Shown: positions 11,140-21,414 of the stretch, piece after piece
Layout of the letters: the number at the start of each line of letters is the position of its first letter
Position numbering within the stretch: the stretch's first letter is position 1
Assembly: GCF_020509005.1 (NCBI RefSeq)
Contig: NC_063012.1
Span: forward strand, 7,006,001 to 7,070,000
Length of the DNA stretch: 64,000 bases
Source: Fulvia fulva
Lineage: Eukaryota > Ascomycota > Dothideomycetes > Mycosphaerellales > Mycosphaerellaceae
Direction: 5' to 3'
Translations under genes and position numbers: made by a program
Notes under the pieces: generated by a model
Told to the model about the DNA's origin: nothing
Databases searched by the model: none
What the model saw: the letters and a program-made list of their open reading frames with translations, nothing else

Positions 11140-12546
11140 GTCGCTTGCCAAGGTGTGATATGTTGTCAATACGACATCGTACTGCGCAAAGTCTTGTGAC
11201 TTCATCTTCGTGCGTCCTGCGCCATGATATGTGTACACACTCGTTTCATCTTTCGTTTTCACATGGGTAGCGATCTGTCCACTCCAATTGGACATCATGG
11301 AGAGAGGAGCCACGACAAGCGTGGTGCCACGGCCAAACTTCTCGACATCTGCTGCGATTAGGGAGATCATTTCCAATGTCTTGCCTAAGCCCATGTCGTC
11401 GGCGAGGATACCACCCGACGCCAGAATCGGTTGATTCTGAGTTGAGTGATTGGTAGCGAGGTTGGTGTACTTGCCATTAGAGAAGGTCCAGAGCTGAACC
11501 GCGTCTCTCGGTGAAGCTCCAGGCGATTTTGGACACTCCTGATCCAGGAGCCATTGTAATGCCTGGCGTTGATATGGGAGCATCTCTGTCTGAATACTAT
11601 CGGGCTTCTCGGCCATTGGCATGGCGCTGAGATCTTCCTCAGAAGTCCCCAGCTGCTCGGCAGAATTGGCAATGTCTCGAGGATTGATTCGCTGCGATGC
11701 TTCCATGATATCGGACATGTCGACCTGGCTGCTGCCACCAGGAATCGCTTGATTCGTGAACTTTGAGTTCTTGGAAGCGGCTGCAGCGCGTCTGGCAGCT
11801 GCCAATTTCTCCTTCTCCTGCTGCTTGCGGCGAGCTTCAGCTTCTTGCAAAGCTCTGATAGGTAACTTGTCCGCGACCATACGATCTCGCAGCTGTCGGC
11901 CTTCATCGCTGTCCGGATTGACTCCGTAAAGATACACCGAAAGCGGACAGTCGAATTGACCAATCTCTCCGTTGAGCTTGCCTTCGACGGCCAACCAACC
12001 GTTGTCAATGTACTTTACCAGCTTCACCGCCATAGTACGCGGGATGTGGCCAATCTGCTGGCGAGATGCATTGTCGATCCGGATGGCATTGGAATCATAC
12101 TCGTTACCAGGTTCACGTCTTACGAGAATTTGCTCTCCTGGATTTGCGTAGCCTCTGTAATATCGCACACCCACAACCTTCGTAGGTAGCTGGCCATATA
12201 GATAGAGTTGATCATTGAACTCGGCTTCGTTCTGGGAAGAAGCTACAATCGAGTTGAAGTCCTCATCAGCTAACCAAGCGTCACGATCAGTCTGGGTGAA
12301 ATGTTGTGACGCCTGAGGGTCCGAGCTTCCCGGTGCAGCATACACGCTCTCGTAGCCATTGCTGCGAGCACTACTCGCCGGGGGTGTCGGTAACGTGCTG
12401 CGGTTTGCTGCATTCCTGTGAGCATTCTTTACAGCCGGAGTTCTTTTGGTGGCCGGTGCGTCTAGATCACCGTCCGGTTCCTCACCGCTGTTGGTGAGAT
12501 CGATCTCGACGCGTTTGCGCTTCCCGTCCGAGGTACTTTGCGACAT
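11126..12546 (-). pseudogene. HLTF/Rad5-like SNF2 helicase, 5' half, truncated by the LINE
   Basis: N-terminal half of the split helicase. From the chosen start at 12546 (MSQSTSDGKRKRVEIDLT; upstream in-frame ATGs at 12579, 12585 and 12615 are possible): a basic, disordered N-terminus, a HIRAN domain at about residues 112-215 (binds 3' DNA ends in this family), then the SNF2 ATPase with Walker A DDMGLGKT near residue 383 and the motif DVVLTTYHTL. Family-like sequence ends at MPGG (residues 471-474). The frame then reads 27 unrelated residues from the LINE 5' tip before a stop at 11041-11043. Motifs II-VI lie 7.9 kb away at 1672-3207, so this half alone cannot be an active helicase. The half is otherwise undamaged and not RIP-mutated. 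Confidence 0.92.
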
Positions 12547-13033
12547 GCTGTTGCCACTGCGCTCTCGGAGTGGAGCCATGTACATGTGTCTGTGAAGTCG
12601 TCTAGAGCTTGTCAAAACACAACAATTGGAGTTGTGATGGAAGGAAAGAGCAACCTTGGAATGGCAAGTGACGGAAGTCTCACGCGTGCGTAGACTTCAA
12701 GGGTCCAAAACATTGCATTAGCGGCCCACGGGCTTTCCGCGTTGACACGTGCAGATAAGGAAAGGAGTGCAGGGGGATGTCCTTGCATGAGAATTGCCCG
12801 AAGGCTGTTCCGAGGCGTTCGCAAGTGGCAGTACGGACGAGGGCTTCTGACAGAACCAAGTCGAAGCGCTCGCGGAGTATCACTTCAAATTGCACTCATT
12901 CCTATACATTGCGATCGTGCCCATCGGCACATCATTGGTACCATCTCCAAGCTCCCTCTACACTGAAACGCTCAAAACGCCCTTGATGCAACGCTTAATC
13001 GCTGGCAAATTGAACATAATGCTATCTCGATTA
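12547..13033. other. Intergenic region: helicase promoter and 3' side of the ubiquitin hydrolase gene
   Basis: No gene is recognised. It should hold the promoter of the helicase gene (transcribed leftward) and the terminator region of the ubiquitin hydrolase gene (stop at 13034). Composition is that of unique DNA. Some short open frames overlap it without family resemblance. Confidence 0.55.
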
Positions 13034-16000
13034 TCAGAACTTGTTTGGTGTTGCGGCCTCATTCGGCGATCGCCTCTGGTAGAATACCAAGTATGCCTGA
13101 TCATTGTCCAGAGCTTTCGACGAGCTCAATGTCCTCGGGTCGAAGTCCTGCGCACTCGTGTCGTTGAAATAACGCCAGCAGTTCCTGACTTTATCTCGGA
13201 CTGCAGCAGTGTAATGACCACTTCGTGTCGACTCGCCCATGTGCCGTACTACAGCATATGCGTCGTACGTATAAGGTGGTGTAAGTGTCACATCCGTCTT
13301 CAGTGCTTCGGCGCCATATGTGCTTGCTATAGCTTGCGCCTCCTGAGGAGACGGCTGCGGCAACATGAACTCTTCCATATCTAGCCCGTCAAGTGGGAAG
13401 CGCACAGCAGTGTGTATTTTCCTCTGGTCGCCAGTGCGGGGGTTCGTCTTGAAGCGCTTGAGCCCGACAACAAGGAACGGTGGCGCACGAGTCATGGTGA
13501 GTTTCTTCCAGGCACGCCGCGGTGCCTTGCAGTTGGGACAGGTCCACCGATTGTCCTCGTCAAGTAGTTCATCCTTGAAATGCTGGCGAAAGCAGTCTTG
13601 GATGTTGGCCTCGCGACAGTCAGGTATTTCGACCTGAAGAAGCGCCCAAGCATCGTATTGAGTGCTGGTGAGACCGCATTGCGGGCACTTTAGCCTCGAG
13701 GACTGCTGGCCGTAGAACAGTGAAGTGAGGAACGAGTTCTCACGGTGAGTGTACCGACCCCACTCTGTTTTTGCAACATGGATCTTTGGCATCCGCTCGC
13801 GCTTCTGTTCTTCCTGATCTGTCAAGGCACGTAGCGGTGTGCGTGCCCACATTGCGTTGAAGTCCTCGTGAAGCACATCCACAATCATGCTGAAGAACTC
13901 TTGTGCATCCTGCTGTTGGCCAGGATCACGGAACATGCTATTGAGTCGTCCCACAAAGTTGAACAGTGTGGTCGGCTTGATGCAGTTCATGTCCCCCTTC
14001 CACAAAGATCGCACGGTGTTCGCGTAAATGTCAGGGAGTAACCCACGACTCCCTTTCCAGTTGTCCTTTTGCACGAGACTTTTGAATTGATCGTCCAGAA
14101 AGAGGATGGACAGCGGTGTGGTCGCGGATAACGCCTGGAGAGTAGCATTCATGTAACAAGTGCTGCCAAAGTTGACGAGGCCCGTTCTCGGCAGGCGAAG
14201 ATTGGAGGAGAGGTACTTTGTTGGAATGTACGGGATCAAAGAGCTCGACGATCTGGTAGTTGGCGTTGTGTGAGACACAACTCTGTCGCTGACACCAGTG
14301 TAGCTCATGCGCGGCGCTGCTGGTGCTGGTCGACTGGGCACAGGGGGGTAGACTGAAGGCGATGGCGCTGCTGGATATACCGGTATCTTCCCAGGTCGGT
14401 CGGGGACTTGTCGAGCGGCCACACCGTTGGTGACCTGCTTTCCCAATGAACCAGCTTCTGGGAATCGAGCATTGAAGTCATCAATGTTCGGGTACTTTTG
14501 CAAAGCATCTCCGTCCTCATCATCGTCGTCCTCGTCTTCGCTGGAGCGCGTGAAAGCTGGCGTCTCCGGAACACTCTCGCTCTTGGCACGATCCCGCCAC
14601 TTCTTTTCTTCCTCGGGATCTAGTGGATTGTATTCTCTCAACCGTCGCTTTGGTGGTCGCATTGGACCGTCTCGCGGTGGTGGCCGCCGTTGGAGCGGAC
14701 GGCCTTGTTTCACTCTGGCTTGCGTCTGTGACATCAGCAATGCTTGGTTACCCATCAGATCAACCCAGGCGCTGATGCCGCCAATGAGAAGAATCGGTGG
14801 TCTTTGCAAAGGCTTATCGTGGTTGAACTCGTACAGCGCTTCATGGAGATACTGCAACTTCGTCTCTGCATCGCTAGTCGGCCTTGAGATGTAGCTTTCT
14901 GACTGCGTGTGGTCATCGTAATACACAACCAGATCAAACTTGTCTCTATCATGGAAGAGTTCTTGCTCTTCCTCAGGCGACAGAACCAATTTATCGGCTA
15001 ATTCCGAAGCGCTGATGCCTTGGCGCGTGGTCAATGGATCGACGCACAGTATGTTTCGTGTGAAGATATGACCCTGATCAAACTCCTCTCGAGACCGAAA
15101 GTCGATCAATAGGATGTTGAATCGTTCCAGATAGTCGTATAGCCTTTCAGCCCCAATGCGAGTCTCCTTGGGCATATGCACAGACTTCCTTCGCGGCATT
15201 TGGCCCGGCACGAATCCTGTGGTCTGCATGTTCGAAAAGTAATCACCTCCCGTGCCGTTAGGTGTCATTGCGGTCGGTGTCGGAGCCAAAGACGACTTTC
15301 GACTACTGGAACCTGCAAGACTGCGTGCACTGTGCCTAGGTGGTGCGATGTTCCCTGTGACCTGCATATTACGGGCAGGACTGTATGTTGGACTGGGCGC
15401 TTTGGGCATGGCCGCAGCAAGTTCCGTATCTAGTGGCAACTTGGATGGTCGACCCGGGCCAGCATCCGGCATACCACGAGGTCCCAGCGGTTTGCTCGAG
15501 AGTGGTCCGCCAAAGACATCGAACCCACCGCCATATTCACTAGCGGTTGGCATGGCCAAATTGTGGACCGAGGAGGTTGATCCTCTGGAGTCTGGCCTTT
15601 TGGCAGCATCGGCTTGTCCAATGCCTCGCAGCTTGGCAAATCGGTCGTTCAAGGCGTCTGCAGTCGGCGATGAGAGCGAGCCATCCGTGCCAGTGGGTGC
15701 CTGTGAGACTGCTCTGGCATGAAGCTTTTCTGGCTTGGGGGAAACCGATGGCTTCACTTTATGAGCGCCAGAAAGTGCCATGGCACTAGTGGACTCCGCT
15801 CGGACATGACCGGACGATTGTGTCTGTCGTAGTTGGCTCTTTGGTTGTACGCCAGATCGGCTGTTGTTATTCACAATGATCTTCTTGATGCTCTCAAACT
15901 GCTCGTCCATCGAGTTGATCCTCCGCTGTAACAGCCGCAACTTCTCTTCTCCATGTTGATCGTGAATAAAGTGTGTCTTGTCCTTGTGCCTCGGCAGAAC

Positions 16001-16273
16001 ATCGACTGCAATCTCGTAGGCTCTGAGGTAGTTCACAAAGGCAAGGTCTGGGCGACGGAAATCGATGTACGTCTTTGCCTGCGCCAAAGCCGTCTCCGCG
16101 CGGTTCAGCAATGTGCCCACCGACTGCTGAGGCGAGAAGTCCGTCAGGGCCTCCGCCTGGAGATCCTGTATGTGCGCAAAGACGCGCTCGCCACTGCCGT
16201 TTGTATTTGTCGAACGGCCATTAGGTTGCGAGGATGAAGGGTATGGCGGCGGCAAAGGCCCCGCAGCGCTCAT
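13034..16273 (-). CDS. Doa4-type ubiquitin carboxyl-terminal hydrolase (USP8 dimerisation, rhodanese and USP domains)
   Basis: Cysteine protease that removes ubiquitin from cargo at the endosome before it enters multivesicular bodies, as known for yeast Doa4. The 1079-residue protein has an N-terminal helical region like the USP8 dimerisation domain (about 41-140), a disordered Ser/Pro-rich stretch, a rhodanese fold (about 371-515) and a USP catalytic domain (about 690 to the end). The Cys box is NFGSTCYMN with Cys706; the His box is SGHYTAAV with His1020; CPQC (about 861) and CPNC (about 911) are the structural zinc pairs. The rhodanese loop reads VVYYDDHTQS with no catalytic Cys, so that domain is probably a binding fold. 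An in-frame ATG at 16648 adds 125 residues that look like translated 5' UTR; I chose 16273 (MSAAGPLPP). No intron. Divergent from VPS27, which acts in the same pathway. Confidence 0.93.
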   Translation of the reverse strand: MSAAGPLPPPYPSSSQPNGRSTNTNGSGERVFAHIQDLQAEALTDFSPQQSVGTLLNRAETALAQAKTYIDFRRPDLAFVNYLRAYEIAVDVLPRHKDKTHFIHDQHGEEKLRLLQRRINSMDEQFESIKKIIVNNNSRSGVQPKSQLRQTQSSGHVRAESTSAMALSGAHKVKPSVSPKPEKLHARAVSQAPTGTDGSLSSPTADALNDRFAKLRGIGQADAAKRPDSRGSTSSVHNLAMPTASEYGGGFDVFGGPLSSKPLGPRGMPDAGPGRPSKLPLDTELAAAMPKAPSPTYSPARNMQVTGNIAPPRHSARSLAGSSSRKSSLAPTPTAMTPNGTGGDYFSNMQTTGFVPGQMPRRKSVHMPKETRIGAERLYDYLERFNILLIDFRSREEFDQGHIFTRNILCVDPLTTRQGISASELADKLVLSPEEEQELFHDRDKFDLVVYYDDHTQSESYISRPTSDAETKLQYLHEALYEFNHDKPLQRPPILLIGGISAWVDLMGNQALLMSQTQARVKQGRPLQRRPPPRDGPMRPPKRRLREYNPLDPEEEKKWRDRAKSESVPETPAFTRSSEDEDDDDEDGDALQKYPNIDDFNARFPEAGSLGKQVTNGVAARQVPDRPGKIPVYPAAPSPSVYPPVPSRPAPAAPRMSYTGVSDRVVSHTTPTTRSSSSLIPYIPTKYLSSNLRLPRTGLVNFGSTCYMNATLQALSATTPLSILFLDDQFKSLVQKDNWKGSRGLLPDIYANTVRSLWKGDMNCIKPTTLFNFVGRLNSMFRDPGQQQDAQEFFSMIVDVLHEDFNAMWARTPLRALTDQEEQKRERMPKIHVAKTEWGRYTHRENSFLTSLFYGQQSSRLKCPQCGLTSTQYDAWALLQVEIPDCREANIQDCFRQHFKDELLDEDNRWTCPNCKAPRRAWKKLTMTRAPPFLVVGLKRFKTNPRTGDQRKIHTAVRFPLDGLDMEEFMLPQPSPQEAQAIASTYGAEALKTDVTLTPPYTYDAYAVVRHMGESTRSGHYTAAVRDKVRNCWRYFNDTSAQDFDPRTLSSSKALDNDQAYLVFYQRRSPNEAATPNKF

Positions 16274-16872
16274 GGTGGAGGTGGTGGGCGGACGTCGCGC
16301 CGCATGTCGTGGCAGGCGAGTAGGACAAGGTGGTCGGAGTCTGCTCGCTCGCGGCGGGGGAGAATGGAGGCGGATGCACCAACAGCCACGCGTTGACGTG
16401 AAAGATCCCGGCAGGCGGCACTGCAATGGCGGTGGTTGATTGCGCAGTCGGGGGGCTGTGAGTGTGGCGGATGTGTTCACGATCGGTATTGTATGTGGCG
16501 AAGGCAATCCAGAGGGTACACACAATCGTTTAGAGGGAGAGATCAACGAGGTGGTGGTGAGTGTCGTGGAATAGACTTCACATGAACAGCTGCCTCGACA
16601 TGCAGTACATGTACAGTACTGTACCAGACCCCAAAGACTGACGTACATGTGTCTTGGCCTGCAGTGGAGCTTCCCTCGTTCCTCTATGCACTGCCATCAC
16701 CCAACTTTCCTGTACACTACATTCTCCCCCTTAGCGACTCCTCACTCGTGTCAGTTGAGAGACTGTTGCACGCCTATACGGCCACACCGAGAGTACAGCA
16801 GGAGTGGAAGACGACAGTGACGGCGAGAGACAGCACATAGCACACAGCACACAGCACACAGCGGCGGGCAGG
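16274..16872. promoter_or_regulatory. Bidirectional promoter region between the Doa4-type hydrolase and VPS27
   Basis: 599 bp separate the two chosen start codons, which point away from each other, so promoters and 5' UTRs of both genes lie here. Just before the VPS27 start is a short tandem repeat of ACACAGC-type units (about 16836-16862). I see no reliable TATA box or known binding site. Confidence 0.6.
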
Positions 16873-19071
16873 ATGGCATCGTGGTTTGGCAACACCGCCA
16901 ACGCCGAGCTGGACGGGCAGATCGAACGGGCGACGGCGAGCTCGCTGGAGGACATCGCGCTCAACCTCGAGATCAGCGATGTCATTCGCAGCAAGACGGT
17001 GCAGCCCAAGGAGGCTATGCGCAGCCTGAAGCGGCGCATAGGCAACAAGAACCCCAACGTGCAGCTCGCCGCCCTGAACCTAACCGACACGTGCGTCAAG
17101 AATGGCGGCTCGCACTTCATGGCCGAGATCGCCAGCAGAGAGTTCCTCGACAACCTGACCAGCATCCTCAAGGCCAGCGCCAGCGGCTACACCGAGACCA
17201 ACCACGACGTGCGCTCCAAGATCCTCGACCTCGTCCAGAACTGGGCCTCTGCCGCCCAAGGCCGCGAGAGCCTGACCTACCTCTCCGAGACCTACCGTAC
17301 ACTGCAGCACGAAGGCTTCCGCTTCCCGCCGCGGCAAGAGGTCGCCGCCAGCATGTTCGACTCCTCTGCACCGCCCGAGTGGGCTGACAGCGACGTCTGC
17401 ATGCGATGTCGGGAAAAGTTCACCTTCACGAATCGCAAGCACCACTGTCGGAACTGCGGGAATGTCTTTTGTGGGACGTGTTCGAGTAAGAGCCTGCCGC
17501 TACCACACCTGGGCATCATGCAGCCCGTCAGGGTCGACGATGGATGCTACGCAAAGCTTACGGAGAAGAGTCGGGGTACACCAGGACCGCAGAGTCCAAG
17601 TGGAGGCAGTAGGAGGACGCTGTGGCAAACATCGAACATGAGCTCGGAAAGGATGCAGCCGAGAGGTGCGAGAGTGACCGAGGACAGCTTCGACGCGGAT
17701 CTGAGGAGAGCGCTCGAGATGAGCTTGGAGGACAGCAAAGGACACTCTGGAGCGGGATATGTGCCTCGAGAGCAGCTGCAGACCCCGATGCCACGAACGA
17801 ATGGCGTCAGCAAGAGTGCCCCCAAGGAGGAGGAGGAGGAAGATGCAGATCTAAAGGCAGCGATAGCGGCGAGTCTGAACGACGTCGAAGAGCAGAAGAA
17901 GCGACACGCGAAAGAGCTGAAGGAGCAGTCTTCGTCGTCCTCGGTCGCGCCGGCCGCACAGTACAAGCCCAACAACCAGTTCGAGCTAACACCGGTAGAG
18001 GCGGAGAACATCAACTTGTTCGCAACACTGGTCGATCGACTACAGCATCAACCGCCTGGAACCATATTGAGGGAGCCACAGATCCAGGAGTTGTACGAGA
18101 GTATAGGAACACTGAGGCCGAAGCTCGCCAGGACATATGGGGAGACAATGAGCAAACACGATACACTGCTGGACCTGCACTCGAAGCTGGCGACTGTTGT
18201 GCGGTATTATGATCGAATGCTGGAAGAGCGGATGGCGAACGCGTACAACTCTGGCCGGTACGGTGCCACACAGCCACAGCGGTCGAGTATGTACCCCAGC
18301 ATACCGTCCGCTGCACCTGAGCATCAAGGCGGCATGGACAGCTACTATACTGGCAATGCACCTCAGATGGACAGCTATGGGCCGCCTCAGCAGGGGATTG
18401 GATACGGTGGTTATCAGCAGCAATCACAAGCGCCATATCCTTCGTTCGACAAGCAAAGAGTCAGCTCCTATGGTCAACCGCCACCCGACGCCTCATACTA
18501 TCAACATCCACAGCAAGGAATCGCTCCTCAACCGCAACAGTCGCACACTCCATATCCTCAGCAGCCTCCGGTTGAGCAGCAACCTCGACTACAACGACGG
18601 GAATCAGTACAGCATTATTCGCAACCCTCTTCGCAGTACGCTCCCAGCCATACATCACAACACTCGAATCCTCAGGTTACTTCACCTCCCGCGGACCCTG
18701 CCGCGAGTTTCTACTTTGGCGATCAGCAGCAGCCGCCCTCTGCTCCTCCTCCACAACAACATCAACAACCGCCGAGCCCAGAAATGTACAGTCAGCCTCC
18801 GCCGCAGCAGCAGCAACCATACCAGCAGCCGCCGACTCAGCAGTACCAACAAGCACCGACGTCGCAATATCAGCAACCAGCGCAACCACCTCTGCAACGA
18901 CAAACTTCACAACCATACTACCCACAGCAACGGCAAGCCCAACCCACCTCAGCACCGAGCCAACAATGGCCTCAAGCGCCAGTAGTGCACGGCGGTTACG
19001 GTCAGGAAGCATTTCCAACCGCACCGCAGCACGCCCCGCAGGTGAAAGAAGAGAGCTTGATCGAGCTGTGA
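16873..19071 (+). CDS. VPS27: Vps27, ESCRT-0 subunit (VHS-FYVE-UIM)
   Basis: Endosomal sorting subunit that binds PI3P and ubiquitinated cargo and recruits ESCRT-I and clathrin. The 732-residue protein starts at MASWFGNT (16873); an in-frame ATG at 16804 would add 23 residues of 5' UTR character. VHS domain about 1-145. FYVE finger about 176-235 with CMRC and the PI3P-binding RKHHCRNC. Two ubiquitin-interacting motifs: [14 protein letters not shown] (about 275) and [14 protein letters not shown] (about 324). A helical core at about 366-458 would pair with Hse1. The Gln/Pro-rich tail contains a PSAP motif, as used for Vps23 binding, and the protein ends in LIEL, a clathrin box. Single exon. 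Its divergent neighbour is the Doa4-type hydrolase. Confidence 0.95.
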   Translation: MASWFGNTANAELDGQIERATASSLEDIALNLEISDVIRSKTVQPKEAMRSLKRRIGNKNPNVQLAALNLTDTCVKNGGSHFMAEIASREFLDNLTSILKASASGYTETNHDVRSKILDLVQNWASAAQGRESLTYLSETYRTLQHEGFRFPPRQEVAASMFDSSAPPEWADSDVCMRCREKFTFTNRKHHCRNCGNVFCGTCSSKSLPLPHLGIMQPVRVDDGCYAKLTEKSRGTPGPQSPSGGSRRTLWQTSNMSSERMQPRGARVTEDSFDADLRRALEMSLEDSKGHSGAGYVPREQLQTPMPRTNGVSKSAPKEEEEEDADLKAAIAASLNDVEEQKKRHAKELKEQSSSSSVAPAAQYKPNNQFELTPVEAENINLFATLVDRLQHQPPGTILREPQIQELYESIGTLRPKLARTYGETMSKHDTLLDLHSKLATVVRYYDRMLEERMANAYNSGRYGATQPQRSSMYPSIPSAAPEHQGGMDSYYTGNAPQMDSYGPPQQGIGYGGYQQQSQAPYPSFDKQRVSSYGQPPPDASYYQHPQQGIAPQPQQSHTPYPQQPPVEQQPRLQRRESVQHYSQPSSQYAPSHTSQHSNPQVTSPPADPAASFYFGDQQQPPSAPPPQQHQQPPSPEMYSQPPPQQQQPYQQPPTQQYQQAPTSQYQQPAQPPLQRQTSQPYYPQQRQAQPTSAPSQQWPQAPVVHGGYGQEAFPTAPQHAPQVKEESLIEL

Positions 19072-19165
19072 ACTGATATGTTGAATGACTTGTACCTCTA
19101 GATATCCACAATGGAATGGAAAGGGCGCTCCACGCCCCTCTTCCGTGCCGTGTCCTATTGCGGTA

Positions 19166-20806
19166 TCAAAGCTCGTCTCTCTTCCCGCTCGCTACGCCAT
19201 TGCTTTCACTGCTCGGTGGCCGTACTTTCAGGATCACACGTTTGTATCGAGTGACTGGAGGTGTGCCACTGCCCGTGACTTCGAACACGACATGGTATTG
19301 CTGACATTCGCCTTGCACGCCGGCGTTGGCGTTCTGTAGCGCTTCCACTGCTCCGCAGGCCTCTGCCACGCTTGGAAGTCTTGTCGTAGCAACACGCCCA
19401 TTTTCCGAGACGGTGAAGTTTAGCTGGGGTACGTCGGCCTCGGTATTGGACTGCGAAGCCGATACGTCGCGGTATTGGAACCATTTGTACTGCAAAGCGT
19501 TACGATCGGTCAAGTTCGCGTCTAGATCGTCAGTGTCAGATCCATCGAGCGTGATGTTTTCTGCAGGGTCAACGTGGAGGATGAGTGGAGCACTACCGCA
19601 GGATCCATTCACAGAGACGACAGGAGGGTGGCTGCCTGTACTGTAGTTGGACTGTACGGACCATTGGGTACGCGCAGCCATTTCGTCCTGGTAGGCTTGT
19701 CTCCATCGCCAGATTGTCGCTTGGTTCGACTTGAGGGTCTGGTTGTTTTTGCCAATGACTTCATCTGTGGTGTCCGTGTAGGTCATGGTCTGTCGAGTTC
19801 TGTCAAGGAGGATGTATCTGCCACCCCAGCCGCCCCATTCTGGAAAGTCAAAGGGACCGCCATTGAGCCCGTTCTGCATGCTATGCATGAGGGATGGCGA
19901 GTCCCCTTCCATAATGTATGCGACATCGGGGTAATGGGAGCCTAGAGGGCCGACCTGAAAGTTCTTCTTGACGTACTCCTCGCTGACAAGTGATGAATCT
20001 GGACCACCAAGTTGTAGAATTCCTCTCCACTGATTCCACTCCAAGCTGCGAGACGGTATTGGTTGAAGCCATGAATCGACGCAATATATGGGATGGTCGG
20101 AAAGTTGGCTCTGATCCACGGCCCTGTGTTATCTTGATCGCTAATGGTGTAAACTCTCAGCTGGTCATAGAACTGCTGGGCATCCAGTTGAGTACGACTC
20201 GATCGAATGTGCGCAAGTGCTCCTGCTAGGAGATTCGCTCCACCCCAGCCCTGGACATTGAAGAAGTCGTCGCTGGATAGTCCATCGACAACGTCAATCA
20301 AGTGCAGCGCTCCGGATGACATTGGGGATTTTCCAATGGCTGCTGTGCCATACACAGGCTGGCCACTCTTCACTACGGACGAAAGGTACTCAGAGGTCGG
20401 GAAGTGTCCTTCGGAGTGAGTGTTCAAGTTGTCAAGCACTAGTCCATACGCGTTGGTGGTATTCAGAATCTGATCAGGATAGACGATCGAGTTCAGCCAC
20501 GTTGATGTAACGGCGGCCTGCGAAGAAGCTATCAGTGGCGCTTCGTGTAATCAGCGTTGCTGCCGGCCTGTTGCTTACCATATCAGTGATGTTGTATTGA
20601 TCTGAGTGCAGTAATAGTCGAATGAAAGACATAGTATCATCCGGTTCGTTGGAAATGTCGCTCATGATGAAGACTTGCGGCTTCTTGTCGATCGAGATTG
20701 CAGGCAGACATTGTTGCTGTGCATAGCTCAGGTGTGCAGCAACGAGTGTGCCCAAGAGGACAGAGCATGAAGCGAGCATTGTGCTCGTCTTGGAGAATCT
20801 GGCCAA
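19166..20806 (-). CDS. Secreted DUF1593 (nucleoside-hydrolase-like / Sde182) protein with an apparent frameshift
   Basis: Exon 1 (20806-20579) encodes a signal peptide (to about ...SYAQQQ) and the start of the nucleoside-hydrolase-like fold (VFIMSDISNEPDDTMSF). A 61-bp intron (20578-20518, GTAAGC...CGCAG) follows, and exon 2 runs to a stop at 19166. The family's enzymatic role is not settled. Exon 2 reads in one frame to SGISGEEFYN (about 20011), then the conserved GGPDSSLVSEEYV continues in the next frame: one base is missing near 20010 and no intron fits. Restoring the frame would give about 526 residues, normal for the family. The gene is therefore a recent pseudogene, or there is a base error in the assembly. 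A C-terminal beta-rich domain ends in KRDEL. Convergent with VPS27, divergent from the oxygenase gene. Confidence 0.75.
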
Positions 20807-21414
20807 AGCACGTAGAAGACGCTTCTTACCTGCCTAGCACTTATTCTCATGTCTACTTTATAGTTTCGTTGTGCCCGCTCGTTGGCACGCGGCCGGGCTA
20901 TCACGCCCCGAACTTGCCATGTCGTAGGGACGGCGTCAGGCGCTCTGACTGCTCAGTGGTATTGGCAAAAGTAAGTCGAAGTACCGTGAATCGTTTGTTG
21001 GTGTCTCGGTAGAAGATCCTTAGCCAGTGCGCATCGTGAAGTGGAGTTGCAGGGATGCTGCCTGCTTTCTTCACGAGAAGAGTAAGTCGCACTTCGAGCG
21101 ATGATTGATGTTTCAGCTCTTCGGCATCTCGGAAGATCAGCGGGGAAGAGATGGATGGCACGTCATATCGGAATCTATTCCACACTGCACCACTCGCGGG
21201 AACGGCAGCGCAGCGCTGCGCTCTCACATGGCAGGTGGCAGAGCTCATTCGGCAGTGCTCCTTCCATAGCAATGGCCCAGTGGCGACACGCAAGCAGGAC
21301 AGCCATCTCCTAGGTGTCAACACCTTATAAGACACACTTTCTCTCACGTTAACAATAACCACCTTGGCACGGCCATTTCTCTCACCACAGCACTTCACAG
21401 CAAGACACATCATC
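20807..21414. promoter_or_regulatory. Divergent promoter region between the DUF1593 gene and the oxygenase gene
   Basis: 608 bp between two start codons that point away from each other. A perfect 16-bp palindrome, AGCGCAGCGCTGCGCT, lies at 21207-21222 and could bind a dimeric regulator; that is inference only. No other gene is seen here. Confidence 0.5.

Noticed and set aside
1672..12546. The helicase as one gene with a giant 7.9-kb intron
   Set aside because: The interruption has LINE ends, a (TA)n tail and a 14-bp duplication of coding bases. The 5' frame runs 81 bases past the break, and no GT...AG pair at the break restores the sequence.
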